Shown here one piece after another: positions 8,461 to 17,600 of a DNA stretch of 28,111 nt. The translations under genes and the position numbers were made by a program. This DNA is from VAZQ01 sp035693615 (GTDB lineage: Bacteria; Pseudomonadota; Alphaproteobacteria; Rhizobiales; Xanthobacteraceae). The stretch's first letter is position 1. Each line of letters starts with the position of its first letter. Where the stretch lies: positions 1-28,111 of the forward strand of contig DASSGH010000076.1 in assembly GCA_035693615.1 (NCBI GenBank), written 5' to 3'. The notes below the pieces were generated by a model that was given only the letters and a program-made list of their open reading frames with translations, was not told the DNA's origin and ran no database searches.

Positions 8461-8489
8461 TCAAAAAGGCCGGGTGTTTTGTCAAAAAG
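8461..8489 (+). repeat. Direct repeat TCAAAAAG upstream of the lipoprotein gene
   Basis: TCAAAAAG occurs at 8461-8468 and 8482-8489, 21 bases apart (two helical turns). Each copy is followed by a similar GCCGGG or CCGAG tail. It lies 14-42 bases before the start at 8503. A TATAAG at 8453-8458 just upstream could be a -10 box, with a weak TTGGGG 18 bases before it. An operator in the leader is possible but unproven. Confidence 0.35.
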
Positions 8490-8502
8490 CCGAGTAATTC
8501 CA

Positions 8503-9189
8503 ATGGGTCGGGGAAATGACCGGGAGCAAGCGCGCGGCCTCCGCGGGGCCGCGGCGCTGATCGTGACTGCCGTGCTGCTGTCCGGCTGCTCGCTCGCTTC
8601 GAGCATAGGCTCGTCCGATGACTCGCCCTCGTTTACTAGCCGGTTCACGAACCTTTTCTCCAGTGCGACGCCGGGCGTCACTCAGCCGCACTCGCCAACG
8701 CCGACGGCGCCCGAAGTCGAATGCCCCGGAGTCGATATTCGCACCGGCGCTTCGACGATGAATGTTGCCGCCAAGACCGCCGATGCGACCGCCGGGGATT
8801 TGCGCTACCAGCTTTCGTTCGGCCAAACCGCCCGCGAATGCGCGGTGCAGGGGGGCAACCTGAGCATCAAGGTGGGCGTCCAGGGACGCGTCATACTCGG
8901 ACCGATGGGCGGGCCGGGTCAAGTCGACGTTCCCCTGCGCTATGCGGTCGTACGCGAGGGACCGCAGCCGAAGACCGTCATCACCAAGTTCAAACGGGTT
9001 TCGGTCACCGTTCCGCCGGCCCAGACACACATTCCATTCGTCGATGTCGAAGAGGGCCTGACGTTTCCGTTGCCATCGCGGTCGGAACTCGACGCTTACG
9101 TCGTTTATGTCGGCTTCGACGAAATCGGGGACAAGAACGAGAAGAAGGCTCCGAAGACGGCGAAGAAGACCACAACGCGGCAGCAATAG
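8503..9189 (+). CDS. Conserved lipoprotein of unknown function
   Basis: This is a 228-residue protein with a lipoprotein signal: charged start, hydrophobic core AALIVTAVLLSGC and lipobox cysteine Cys29. A Ser/Pro-rich linker follows to about residue 75. Then comes a globular region with CPGVDIRTGAS and LRYQLSFGQTARECAVQGGNLSIKVGVQGRV, and a Lys-rich tail. I recognise the pattern as a conserved rhizobial-type hypothetical lipoprotein but cannot assign a function. ATG 8503 is chosen because it opens the signal peptide; an upstream in-frame TTG is unlikely. It is 90 bases after the acetyltransferase and convergent with the HAD gene 17 bases away. Confidence 0.82.
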   Translation: MGRGNDREQARGLRGAAALIVTAVLLSGCSLASSIGSSDDSPSFTSRFTNLFSSATPGVTQPHSPTPTAPEVECPGVDIRTGASTMNVAAKTADATAGDLRYQLSFGQTARECAVQGGNLSIKVGVQGRVILGPMGGPGQVDVPLRYAVVREGPQPKTVITKFKRVSVTVPPAQTHIPFVDVEEGLTFPLPSRSELDAYVVYVGFDEIGDKNEKKAPKTAKKTTTRQQ

Positions 9190-9206
9190 ATACCGCGCGG
9201 TGCTAG

Positions 9207-9860
9207 CTACCACCCGCGAAGCGCAATCACGGCACTCTTTAAATGCCGAAGGTCGGCGACAATCATCCGCGCTCCCGCGGATTTGAGCTCCTCGCCGAGC
9301 TGGAAGCCGGCATGGCTCGCGCCGACAAATCCGATGGCCGTCATGCCGGCAGCTGTGGCAGCGGTGACCCCGGCCGCAGAGTCCTCGACCACGATACAGT
9401 CGATGGGCTGTACACCCATTCGTGCTGCTGCGTGCAGGAATAGATCGGGCGCGGGCTTGCCGTTCGGCACATCACTTGCGGAAAAGACAAATTTGAAGAA
9501 CCTCGCCAAAGCTGTCGTCTCCAGGCTGGCTCGGATGCGCTCGGGGGGCGAGGACGATGCCACACACTTGGGCCCCCGCAGCCATGTGAGCGCATAGCCT
9601 GCATACGGAACAGAGCGTAGATCGGCCCGCAGCCGCTTCACAGTTGCCGCGGCAACCGTTGCGCCAAAGTTCGCCGGCAGCTTGCGTTTGCTGAGTGATT
9701 CAATCATGGCAAACATGTCGGCGGGGCGGCGGCCGGACAAATAGCGGATCATGACTTCCGGCGTGACCGCAATCCCCGCGCGCGCGAGCTCGTCCGCGGC
9801 CACTTCGGCAGCGATCTGTTCGCTATCGACCAGCACACCGTTGCAATCAAAGATGATCAC
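9207..9860 (-). CDS. HAD-superfamily hydrolase with D-to-N change in motif I
   Basis: This is a 217-residue HAD subfamily I protein of the beta-phosphoglucomutase/phosphoglycolate phosphatase type. Motif I reads FDCNGVLVDSE: the nucleophile Asp5 is kept, but the usual second aspartate (general acid/base) is Asn7. Motif II is SSS at about 102-104, motif III is Lys135 in NGKPAPDLF, and motif IV is Glu159-Asp160 in VVEDSAAG. The helical cap lies at about residues 15-85. The start is GTG 9860, preceded by GAGAGG at good spacing. The Asn variant may lower phosphatase activity or change its role. It lies downstream of the atp operon on the same strand, but with a terminator-like palindrome between, so it is probably separate. 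Confidence 0.85.
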   Translation of the reverse strand: MIIFDCNGVLVDSEQIAAEVAADELARAGIAVTPEVMIRYLSGRRPADMFAMIESLSKRKLPANFGATVAAATVKRLRADLRSVPYAGYALTWLRGPKCVASSSPPERIRASLETTALARFFKFVFSASDVPNGKPAPDLFLHAAARMGVQPIDCIVVEDSAAGVTAATAAGMTAIGFVGASHAGFQLGEELKSAGARMIVADLRHLKSAVIALRGW

Positions 9861-9961
9861 GGGAGCCTCTCAGTGCTTGCTGCGGGGGCGTGCGCAGGCC
9901 TGAAATGCTGCTCGACGAATCACAGCCTGGAGAAATTAGGAAACGCCGCCATGGCAAAAGT

Positions 9962-9979
9962 CGGGCGCTGCAGCGCCCG
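9962..9979 (-). terminator. Palindromic terminator-like hairpin after the atp operon
   Basis: A perfect 18-base palindrome gives a seven-base GC stem with loop TGCA. It is 53 bases after the atpF stop. Read on the minus strand it is followed by ACTTTTG; read on plus it is followed after nine bases by GTTTTTG. The position fits the end of the F0 operon. The T-run is short, so strength is uncertain. Confidence 0.6.
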
Positions 9980-10031
9980 GAAATCGTTTTTGCACAGTTT
10001 GTTGACTTGGCCGCCGAGCTGAGAAAAGCAG

Positions 10032-10514
10032 CTAATTCAGCTTGTCCTTGAAATCGGCGATGCCTTTGCGCAGAAGTTCGTCCGCGAGCTTGTCCTTGAC
10101 GCTGCGGCTGAGAATCGTTTCCGCTGCGGCGACCGCGACGTCGGCTGCGGCCGAGCGCACGTCAGCCAGCGCCTGAGCTTCGGCCTGGGCGATCTTGTTT
10201 TCCGCCATCTTGGTGTGCCGCGCGATGAATTCTTCGATTTTAGCCTCGGCTTCCGCGGCGAGACGCTCCGCTTCGACCTTGGCGCTGGCAACAATCGTCT
10301 CTGCCTCGCGCTCGGCCTCCTGCTGCCTGCGCCGGTAGGTGGCAAGCAGGGCCTCGGCTTCCGCCTTAAGCCTGCGCGCCTCATCGAGCTCTGACTTGAT
10401 GCGCTCCCGCCGGTCGTCGATACCCTTGAGCAGGCGGGTATGGGCTCCGACGTAGCCGAGCACGCCGAGAAAGACGACGAAGGCGACGGCGACCCAGAAC
10501 TCGGCCTCAAACAT
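10032..10514 (-). CDS. atpF: F0 ATP synthase subunit b
   Basis: This is a 160-residue subunit b, part of the peripheral stalk that holds F1 against F0. One N-terminal transmembrane helix (about residues 5-24, FWVAVAFVVFLGVLGYVGAH) is followed by a long charged, Ala/Glu/Arg-rich coiled coil to the C-terminus. It is the last gene of the operon, starting eight bases after the stop of b'. Having both b' and b is normal for photosynthetic bacteria and for Alphaproteobacteria, where the stalk is a heterodimer. Confidence 0.94.
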   Translation of the reverse strand: MFEAEFWVAVAFVVFLGVLGYVGAHTRLLKGIDDRRERIKSELDEARRLKAEAEALLATYRRRQQEAEREAETIVASAKVEAERLAAEAEAKIEEFIARHTKMAENKIAQAEAQALADVRSAAADVAVAAAETILSRSVKDKLADELLRKGIADFKDKLN

Positions 10515-10522
10515 CGAGTTTC

Positions 10523-11074
10523 TCAGCGCTTGATGGCATTGCTGACGGCCTGGCCGACCTCTTCAGTTGCCGGCGCGACGCCCGTCAGCCGCTCGACAAT
10601 AGCAGCCGCAACCTCGCCGGCGATACTGCGCACGTTTGCCAGCGCCGCCGAACGTGTCCCTGCGATGGCCTTCTCTGCTTCCGTGATACGGGCATGGAGC
10701 TTGGTGTCCACTTCCTTGCGACGGGCCTCCGCTGCTGCCGTCGCCTTTGCCCGCGTCTCATTGGCGAGCGCTTGCGCCCGCGCGCGCGCTTCCGCTAACG
10801 CCTTCTCGTGGGCCGCAATTGCGGCATCCGATGCGTCCTTGAAGCGCTGCGCCTCGGTAAGATCGTCTTTGATGCGCTGTCGGCGCGCCTCGAGGATCGA
10901 TCCGACGCGCGGCAGCGCAATTCGCGACATCAAGAGATAGAGCGCAAGGAAGATCAGCGCCAACCACAGCAGCTGCGAGGCGAAGGTCTCGGTATTGAAG
11001 GGCGGAAACCCGCGACCGTGCTCGCTTGCGGGAACCTCGACGGATCCGACCGGCTCTGCACTATTTTGGGCCAT
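10523..11074 (-). CDS. atpG: F0 ATP synthase subunit b'
   Basis: This is a 183-residue b' subunit. A short N-terminal extension leads to FPPFNTETFASQLLWL and a transmembrane helix at about residues 33-53, followed by an Ala/Glu/Arg-rich coiled coil. The FPPF.tFASQL segment before the helix is the b' hallmark. The start is placed at 11074 rather than ATG 11086, because GGAG within the first codons of the longer form is well spaced as a ribosome binding site for 11074. It lies between atpE and atpF and should pair with subunit b. The gene is called atpG or atpF2 in different genomes. Confidence 0.92.
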   Translation of the reverse strand: MAQNSAEPVGSVEVPASEHGRGFPPFNTETFASQLLWLALIFLALYLLMSRIALPRVGSILEARRQRIKDDLTEAQRFKDASDAAIAAHEKALAEARARAQALANETRAKATAAAEARRKEVDTKLHARITEAEKAIAGTRSAALANVRSIAGEVAAAIVERLTGVAPATEEVGQAVSNAIKR

Positions 11075-11130
11075 AGCTGTCTCCATGGGCTGCGCCGCGG
11101 TTGGCTACCGCCCACGCGTTCGATGCAGGG

Positions 11131-11361
11131 TCAGCCGAGGGCAAACAGCAGAAGCAGCGCAATCAGCAGCGAGAAGATGCCGAGCGCCTCGGTGATGGCG
11201 AAGCCGAAAATCAAGTTGGCGAACTGTCCGGCCGCGGCGGAGGGGTTTCGAATCGCCGCGGCCAAATAGTTGCCGAAGATGATGCCGACGCCGACGCCGG
11301 CGCCGCCCATGCCGATGCAGGCAATCCCAGCACCAATGTATTTCGCGGCGGTCGGGTCCAT
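11131..11361 (-). CDS. atpE: F0 ATP synthase subunit c
   Basis: This is the 76-residue proteolipid that forms the rotor ring. Two transmembrane helices are joined by the polar RNP loop (residues 38-40). The first carries the Gly-rich GMGGAGVGVG; the second contains the ion-carrying carboxylate Glu58 in FAITEALGIF. No sodium-type ligand set is evident, so proton coupling is expected. The start is ATG 11361, with AGGAG at good spacing. An upstream in-frame extension to 11424 is not family-like. The gene is 40 bases after the atpB stop. Confidence 0.96.
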   Translation of the reverse strand: MDPTAAKYIGAGIACIGMGGAGVGVGIIFGNYLAAAIRNPSAAAGQFANLIFGFAITEALGIFSLLIALLLLFALG

Positions 11362-11401
11362 GAGGAAGCTCCTGTTCGAGGGTTGTTTGAAGGATCGGTA
11401 T

Positions 11402-12148
11402 TCAATGGCCAGGATGAACCGCATCGTTGAGGTAGATGCAAGTCAGAATGGCGAAGACGTAGGCCTGCAATAAAGCGACCAGCAGCTCGAGCGCCGTGAG
11501 CACCGTCGTGAGAGCTAGCGGCAAGGCGGCGCCAAGCCAGCCTAGAAATCCAAGACCGCCGAGCATAACCACGAACCCGCCGAACACCTTCAAGGTGATG
11601 TGGCCGGCCAGCATGTTCGCGAACAGCCGCACACTATGGGACACCGGCCGTGAAAAGAATGACATCACCTCGATCGCGGTCACCAGCGGCAGGATGTAGA
11701 TGGGTATCCCGCTTGGCACGAAAAGTTTGAGGAAGCGCAATCCGTTCCGCCAAAAGCCGTAGATCACGACCGTGAGGAAGACCAGCAGCGCGAACGCAAC
11801 GGTAATGATAATGTGGCTCGTCACCGTGAAGGCGTATGGGATTATACCCATCACGTTGAGCACCAGAATGAAGACGAAGATCGAGAACACCAGCGGGAAG
11901 AATTTCATGCCTTCCTGGCCGGCGGAGCTTCGCAGCGTATCTGCGACGAACTCGTAAACGATTTCAGCCGTCGCCTGCAGCCTTCCGGGGACGAGGGCGC
12001 GCGAACGGGTCGCGCCGAGCATCAGCGCAAGGATCAGACCCAGCGCGATCAACATGAACAGCGCCGAATTAGTGAAGGCAATTTCGGTGCCGCCGATACG
12101 AATGATCGGAAGCAGGTTTTTGATCTCGAACTGGTGAATGGGATCCAT
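11402..12148 (-). CDS. atpB: F0 ATP synthase subunit a
   Basis: This is a 248-residue subunit a, the stator channel protein for proton translocation. The essential arginine is Arg174 in SHSVRLFANMLAGH. The last helix contains LELLVALLQAYVF, with Glu221 and Gln228 opposite it. Five to six transmembrane helices are visible and the length is standard. The start is ATG 12148, with MDPIHQF as the usual opening. It lies second in the operon, after atpI. Confidence 0.96.
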   Translation of the reverse strand: MDPIHQFEIKNLLPIIRIGGTEIAFTNSALFMLIALGLILALMLGATRSRALVPGRLQATAEIVYEFVADTLRSSAGQEGMKFFPLVFSIFVFILVLNVMGIIPYAFTVTSHIIITVAFALLVFLTVVIYGFWRNGLRFLKLFVPSGIPIYILPLVTAIEVMSFFSRPVSHSVRLFANMLAGHITLKVFGGFVVMLGGLGFLGWLGAALPLALTTVLTALELLVALLQAYVFAILTCIYLNDAVHPGH

Positions 12149-12207
12149 GCGGGATCAAGTCCTCGGTGCCGCGCCGCTGTGGGGGCACTCCCGGCGCGCG
12201 GCGGTGT

Positions 12208-12576
12208 TCATCGTTTCCGGTCCAGCGGGCCGCTGGGAGCCACGCCCGCAGCCCGCATCACGTTGAGCACGCCGGCGGCGAAGCCGAGGAGTAGAAACAC
12301 GATCATTCCCCAGGGTGAAATTCCTAGTAAGTAATCGAGTCCCCAGCCGAACGCCGCGCCGACTAAAACCCCGGCGACGAGCTCGGTCGAGAGCCGAAAC
12401 CCGCGGGCCATCGCTGACGGGTCGGAGCCCGCAGGCTGATCCGGACTGCTTTCGGCAGGGCGCCCAGGTTGGACGCGGCCGAGTTGCTCGCCAAGACGCC
12501 TGAGCCTTGCGGAGAGCGCCGCCTCGTCGGCCAGAGGTCGTTCGCCATCACCTTTTTCGCGTGCGTCGTCGGCCAT
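12208..12576 (-). CDS. atpI: ATP synthase-associated protein AtpI
   Basis: This is a 122-residue AtpI/AtpZ-type protein. A charged, Pro-rich N-terminal region (about 1-57) is followed by two transmembrane helices at about 63-84 and 88-109, with GWGLDYLLGISPWGMIVFLLLG across the turn. The family helps c-ring assembly or ion supply for F0. ATG 12576 gives usual family length. A longer frame back to GTG 12708 would run over the promoter and is rejected. It is the first gene of the F0 operon; the F1 genes are not in this window. Confidence 0.9.
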   Translation of the reverse strand: MADDAREKGDGERPLADEAALSARLRRLGEQLGRVQPGRPAESSPDQPAGSDPSAMARGFRLSTELVAGVLVGAAFGWGLDYLLGISPWGMIVFLLLGFAAGVLNVMRAAGVAPSGPLDRKR

Positions 12577-12633
12577 GCTTTCGACACCCGCGCTGACTTC
12601 GGCAAGATCAATTTCGCCCCCCAAACCGCGCGG

Positions 12634-12662
12634 ACCATACTGATTGGGTTTATGCGAGTCAA
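12634..12662 (-). promoter_or_regulatory. Probable sigma-70 type promoter of the atp F0 operon
   Basis: On the minus strand TTGACT (12662-12657) and TATGGT (12639-12634) are separated by exactly 17 bases. This is near the housekeeping consensus. The -10 box ends 57 bases before the atpI start, a normal leader length. Confidence 0.6.
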
Positions 12663-12851
12663 GAATTGCGCCTTGGGCTAAGTAACTGAAAAACAAATGG
12701 AAGAGCACGCCTGGGCGAGCCTGGAACTGGCGCTGCGAGGTGGATCGGCTGCGGGGACAAAGAGCCTTCGGTCAGTACTCGACCGGTGTTGGCTTGAAGT
12801 GCCCGTGGCGCCATTGCATCGTCTAGTACGACCAACCAAGGAGCGAGCCGC

Positions 12852-13322
12852 ATGATCCGAACGGGTGCATTCATCGTCGCCGGTCTGGGTCTCGCGATAG
12901 CGTCCATGGCTTGGGGGCAAACCGCCGCGCCCCAGAGCGATGAGAAGCGATACACGTTCAACCGCGTCGATGAGGGGTACCTGCGGCTTGACGGCCGCAC
13001 CGGCCAAGTATCGATCTGCACGCAGCGGCCGGCGGGGTGGGCATGCCAGGCCGTGCCTGACGAGCGTGCCGCGCTCGAAGCCGAGATTGCGCGCCTGCAG
13101 GCCGAAAACGCAGCGGTCAAGAAAGAACTGATCGCACGCGATTTGCCGTTGCCTGGCACCGTCAAGCCGGATGCGCCGGCTGCCAATCCCGACGAGCCTC
13201 GCCTGCAATTGCCCAATGACGCCGATCTCAACAAGGTCATGAATTTCGTCGAGAAGGTCTGGCGCCGACTGCTCGACATGATCGCGACGGTACATAAGGA
13301 CGTGCTGAAGAAGCAGTCATGA
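12852..13322 (+). CDS. Secreted coiled-coil protein, unknown function
   Basis: This is a 156-residue protein with a signal peptide (about 1-22, cleavage after AWG/Q). A short conserved-looking domain, YTFNRVDEGYLRLDGRTGQVSIC with two cysteines, follows. Then comes a heptad coiled coil, ERAALEAEIARLQAENAAVKKEL (about 76-98), a Pro-rich linker and a C-terminal basic helix. I know similar proteins as conserved rhizobial hypotheticals but no function. AGGAGCG about seven bases before ATG 12852 supports the start. It diverges from atpI and is followed 19 bases later by yjbQ, so these two may form a transcript. Confidence 0.82.
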   Translation: MIRTGAFIVAGLGLAIASMAWGQTAAPQSDEKRYTFNRVDEGYLRLDGRTGQVSICTQRPAGWACQAVPDERAALEAEIARLQAENAAVKKELIARDLPLPGTVKPDAPAANPDEPRLQLPNDADLNKVMNFVEKVWRRLLDMIATVHKDVLKKQS

Positions 13323-13341
13323 ACTCTACGGGGGCGAGCTT

Positions 13342-13803
13342 ATGAGGGGCTCGTTGTCTCGTATCGACAGTTTCGCGCCCGAGATGATTGCGACCGCGAC
13401 CCTCGTGGTCGACAGCACCGGACGCTCCTTTACCGAGATCACGGGCGAAGCCATGCGCTTTGTCTCGGAGAGCAGGGCCAAAGACGGCGCGCTGTTCCTT
13501 TTTCTTCGGCATACGTCGGCCTCTCTCGTCGTCCAGGAAAATGCGGATCCTGATGTGCGCAGCGACCTGCTAAGCGCCCTCGACCGACTTGCACCGACCG
13601 ATGCCCCTTGGGTTCACGCCGTCGAGGGGCCTGACGACATGCCGGCGCACGTGAAGACGATGCTCACGGGCGTCTCGCTGCACATCCCGGTGGTCGGCGG
13701 TGCGCTTGCGCTCGGCACCTGGCAAGGCATCTTTATCGCCGAACATCGCGCGCGGCCCCACCGGCGCGAACTCGTGCTGCAATTCATCGGCAGCAGGCGC
13801 TAA
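13342..13803 (+). CDS. yjbQ: YjbQ/UPF0047 family protein
   Basis: This is a 153-residue YjbQ family protein; the family has been reported to have weak thiamine phosphate synthase-like activity. The hallmark LRHTSASLVVQENADPDVRSDL and the second-half block LGTWQGIFIAEHR, plus GPDDMPAHVK, are all present. They supply the conserved histidines and acidic residues of the trimeric active site. ATG 13342 is used; an internal ATG at 13384 is closer to the average length and cannot be excluded. The cellular role in this organism is uncertain. Confidence 0.9.
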   Translation: MRGSLSRIDSFAPEMIATATLVVDSTGRSFTEITGEAMRFVSESRAKDGALFLFLRHTSASLVVQENADPDVRSDLLSALDRLAPTDAPWVHAVEGPDDMPAHVKTMLTGVSLHIPVVGGALALGTWQGIFIAEHRARPHRRELVLQFIGSRR

Positions 13804-13941
13804 TCGCTTCGTAACTTGCCTGCAAGAACCGTTTCGAGCTATCGGCAGCAGCTCGCTGAAGACGATCTTAGGACTATGCTAGAGTGGTGGACCGGCGACG
13901 TGCGAGCCCAGAACTCAGAGGTCGAGTGGGAGACGGGGCGG

Positions 13942-14613
13942 ATGGCCGATCCGATACACTTGATCATCGCGGACGACCATCCCCTGTTTCGCGGCGCGTT
14001 GCGCGAGGCAGTCTCAGGTCTGTTCGAGGATCTTGATATTGCCGAGGCGGGTTCTTTCGAGGATCTAGCGAAGCTGCTCGAGCGCGGCGCCGACGTCGAT
14101 CTGATCCTACTCGATTTGACCATGCCGGGCGTGCGCGGGTTCTCCGGCCTTATGTATCTGCGCGCGCAGTATCCGAGCGTGCCGATCATCGTGGTCTCCG
14201 CCAATGACGATCCCGGGGTAATTCGCCGCTGTATGGACTTCGGGGCGTCGGGCTTCATCCCGAAGACTCTCGGCATCGAGGCGATGCGAGGCGCTATTAC
14301 CCGCGTGTTCCAGGGCGGCGTTTGGACTCCGCCCGAGATCGACCTCGGTGCTGGCGCTGATGCCGAGACCGCCGACCTGTTGACGCGACTCACCTCTTTG
14401 ACGCCGCAGCAGGTGCGGGTTTTGATGATGTTGTCGGAGGGCCTGCTCAACAAGCAGATTGCCTATGAGCTTGGCGTCTCTGAAGCGACGGTCAAGGCCC
14501 ACGTATCAGCAATTCTGCAAAAGCTTGGGGTGGAGAGCCGCACGCAAGCGGTGATTGCGGCCTCCAAGATCGAGCTCGGCCAGTGGCCGCAGACGGTCGC
14601 CGTCGAGCATTGA
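13942..14613 (+). CDS. LuxR/NarL-type response regulator
   Basis: This is a 223-residue two-domain regulator. The receiver has acidic Asp11/Asp12, phosphoacceptor Asp58 in LILLDLTMPG, and the conserved Lys in SGFIPKT. A GerE/LuxR helix-turn-helix follows at about 151-210, with LTPQQVRVLMMLSEGLLNKQIAYELGVSEATVKAHV split across helices. ATG 13942 opens the receiver (MADPIHLIIADDH) with GGGAG upstream; an earlier in-frame start at 13816 would add 42 unrelated residues. It is convergent with the hybrid kinase, stop to stop 33 bases apart, and is its likely partner. A weak hairpin may lie in that gap (14622-14646). Confidence 0.92.
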   Translation: MADPIHLIIADDHPLFRGALREAVSGLFEDLDIAEAGSFEDLAKLLERGADVDLILLDLTMPGVRGFSGLMYLRAQYPSVPIIVVSANDDPGVIRRCMDFGASGFIPKTLGIEAMRGAITRVFQGGVWTPPEIDLGAGADAETADLLTRLTSLTPQQVRVLMMLSEGLLNKQIAYELGVSEATVKAHVSAILQKLGVESRTQAVIAASKIELGQWPQTVAVEH

Positions 14614-14646
14614 TTTCGGTTGGGCGCGAACTTGGATTGTGCGCTC

Positions 14647-17600
14647 TCATTCCGCCGCCGCGAGCCGCTGCATACGCCATTGCGTCAATAGTGCGCGTAA
14701 TGCCGCCGGCTTAAGCGGTTTGTGCAGCAGCTGGATGCCTTGCGCGCGCGCATCGGCGCGAACGTGCGGGCTGCGATCGGCAGTAATGAGGATGGCCGGG
14801 AGGTCGGAGCCGAAACGGCGCCGCAGCTCCGCAATCGCAGCGATGCCGTTTCCGTCGTCGAGGTGGTAATCCACCAACAGTCCATCAGGTGCCATCTGCG
14901 CCTCTGCCATCAGCGCGACTGCCGCCTCGACATGCGCAGCCTTGAGCACGCGACAGCCCCAGCCCTCGAGCAGCGTTTGCATTCCATCGAGAATTGCCGG
15001 TTCGTTGTCTAAGCACAAAACAGCGATGCCTGCGAGCTGGACCCGATCGATGTCGCGCGCCACGGCTTGCTGCCGGCGCGGAGGTACCACGGCCGAAAGC
15101 GGGACCTCCACCGAAAAGCGCGATCCGCGACCGAGCGTCGAGCTAACGCTGATGTTGTAATCGAGAACACGAGCGATGCGCTCGACAATCGAAAGGCCGA
15201 GTCCCAAGCCGCGCGCCGCCTTGGCCCCCTCGTCCAGCCGATGAAATTCCTGAAAAATCGCCTGCTTCTTCGAAGCCGGGATGCCAAGCCCGGTGTCGTA
15301 GATATCAACGCGCAGTCGTCCTTTATAGCGCCGGCAGCCCATAAGCACTCGCCCCTGGGGGGTGTATTTGACGGCATTGGAGACAAGGTTCTGTAGCAGC
15401 CGCCGCAACAAACGCCGGTCGGATCGGACCGCGAGCGAGCAGGGTATGAACTTCAGACGGAGTCCCTTCTCCTGCGCCAGCGGCGTGAACTCCACCTCGA
15501 GTTGCCGCAATAGCTCGTCGATGCGAAAGTCGCTGATCTCGGGCTTCATCGCCCCGGTATCAAGCCGAGAGATGTCGAGCAGCGCCCCGAATATCTCTTC
15601 GACCGCATCGAGCGAGGCGTCGATGTTGGTGATGAGCTGGGTGTCGTCACGGCCGCGTTGCCGCTCAACGAGACTGGTGACGTAGAGGCGCGCTGCGTTG
15701 AGCGGCTGCAGGATGTCGTGGCTCGCGGCGGCGAGAAAGCGAGTCTTGGATATATTCGCCTGCTCGGCCTCTCCCTTGGCACGGCCGAGTTCGGTATTGA
15801 GGCGGGTCAATTCCTCAGTGCGCTCCTGCACCCGCCGTTCCAGCGATTCGTTGGCGCGCTCGAGATCTTCAGCCGCCTTCACGCTCGGGGTGATGTCGGT
15901 GAAGGTCGTGACGATGCCGCCATCGGGCATGGGATTGGCGCGCACCTCCATCACCAGATCGCGCTCGGCAAAGCGCTCCAAAAATGGCTCGCTGCTGGCG
16001 ATATAACGTCCGAGCCGTTCGCGCACGAGCGCATCAGTCATATCCGTGTCGGAGGTGCTTTGCTCGGCATGGAAGCGCAGGATGTGATCAAGGGCAGTGC
16101 CCACTCTGGTGAGTTGCGGCGGCAGTGCCAGGATTTCGCCGAATTGGCGGTTCCAGCAGATAAGATGCAGCTCCTTGTCGAACACCGCGATGCCTTGGCG
16201 CACATGGTCAAGGGCGGTTTGTAAGATCTCGCGGTTGTAATGAATGGCGGCATTGGCGTCGTCGAGGAGCTTGAGCGCCGCTTTCCTCGATACCGTGCGC
16301 TTACGCAGCAGAAGCGAGAGTACGAGCCGGGATGATGCTGCGCCGATCGCCGAGGCGAGCAGATGCTCGGCATAGCGCAGGAGCTGGAAGTCAGCCTCGC
16401 CTTTCGGATCAATGCTGATGCCGCGCGTCAAGGCATAGCTGTCGAATGAGCTGCGTGTGCGCTCCTCGCCGAGGTAGCGCGACACGGTGGCGGCCAATTC
16501 CTCGACCGTCACCGAGGAGCGCCATAGCCGGAAGCTCGGTGCGACGATCGGCGTCAAGTCGGAAGGAACGAAGAGGTCGGCCTGCAGTCGTTCGATCGAG
16601 CTCGGCGAGCGTCCGAGCGAGAACACCACATAGGCAAGGACGTTGAGCGAAAGGCTCCAGATCACGCCTTGGGCGAGTGGTGGCAGATCGAGCCCGATAA
16701 GCGCCTGCGGGCGTAGCAGTGCGATTCCCCAAGGGCCTTGCGAGAGCAGGCTCTGATCCACGAGGCCGACGCCTGTCAGGCTGGGCAGCAGCAGCGTATA
16801 GGCCCAGGTCACGATTCCGACCGTCATCCCGGCCAATGCGCCGCGGGCGGTAGCGCGTCGCCAGATGAGCCCGCCGAAAAAAGCTGGCGCAAGCTGCGCA
16901 ACCGCCGCAAACGACAATAGGCCGATCGAGGCGAGCTGCGCATCACCGGCCAATCGGTAGTATACGTAGGCAAGAAACAAGATGACGAAGATCGCCATCC
17001 GCCGCACGGCGAGCAGCAAGCCGCCGACATTGCGGCCGGCAATCAGTTCCTCGCGCCGCTGCAGTACGAGCGGCATCAAGATGTCATTGGAGACCATGAT
17101 CGCCAGCGCGACGGATTCCACGATCACCATGGCAGTTGCCGCCGAGAGCCCGCCGACAAACGCTGCGATCGTAAACAGATTGGAGTGGGCGGCGAGCGGC
17201 AAAGCGAGCACGAACATGTCGCTGTCGACGTGTCCGGGGCTGAACGTCAGCAGGCCGGCCAATGCGATCGGCACGACGAACAGATTGATCAGGACCAGGT
17301 AGAGCGGAAACAACCAAGAGGCCCGCCTGATCTCACTCTCGTTGTTGTTCTCGACCACGGTGACGTGGAACTGTCGCGGCAGCAATATGATCGCAAACAG
17401 CGAAAGCAGCGTCATAGCGAGAACCGTGCCAGGCGCTGGTTCGCGCGTAAGCACCGCCGCCGTGTTCGGCCGCTCCAGGGCTTGAGCAAACAGCGAGAGC
17501 GGTCCGTCAAACAGCCAGAAAGTGACGAATACGCCGACACCGACGAAAGCAATCAGCTTGACGATCGATTCGGTTGCGATCGCCAGCATCAGTCCATCCT

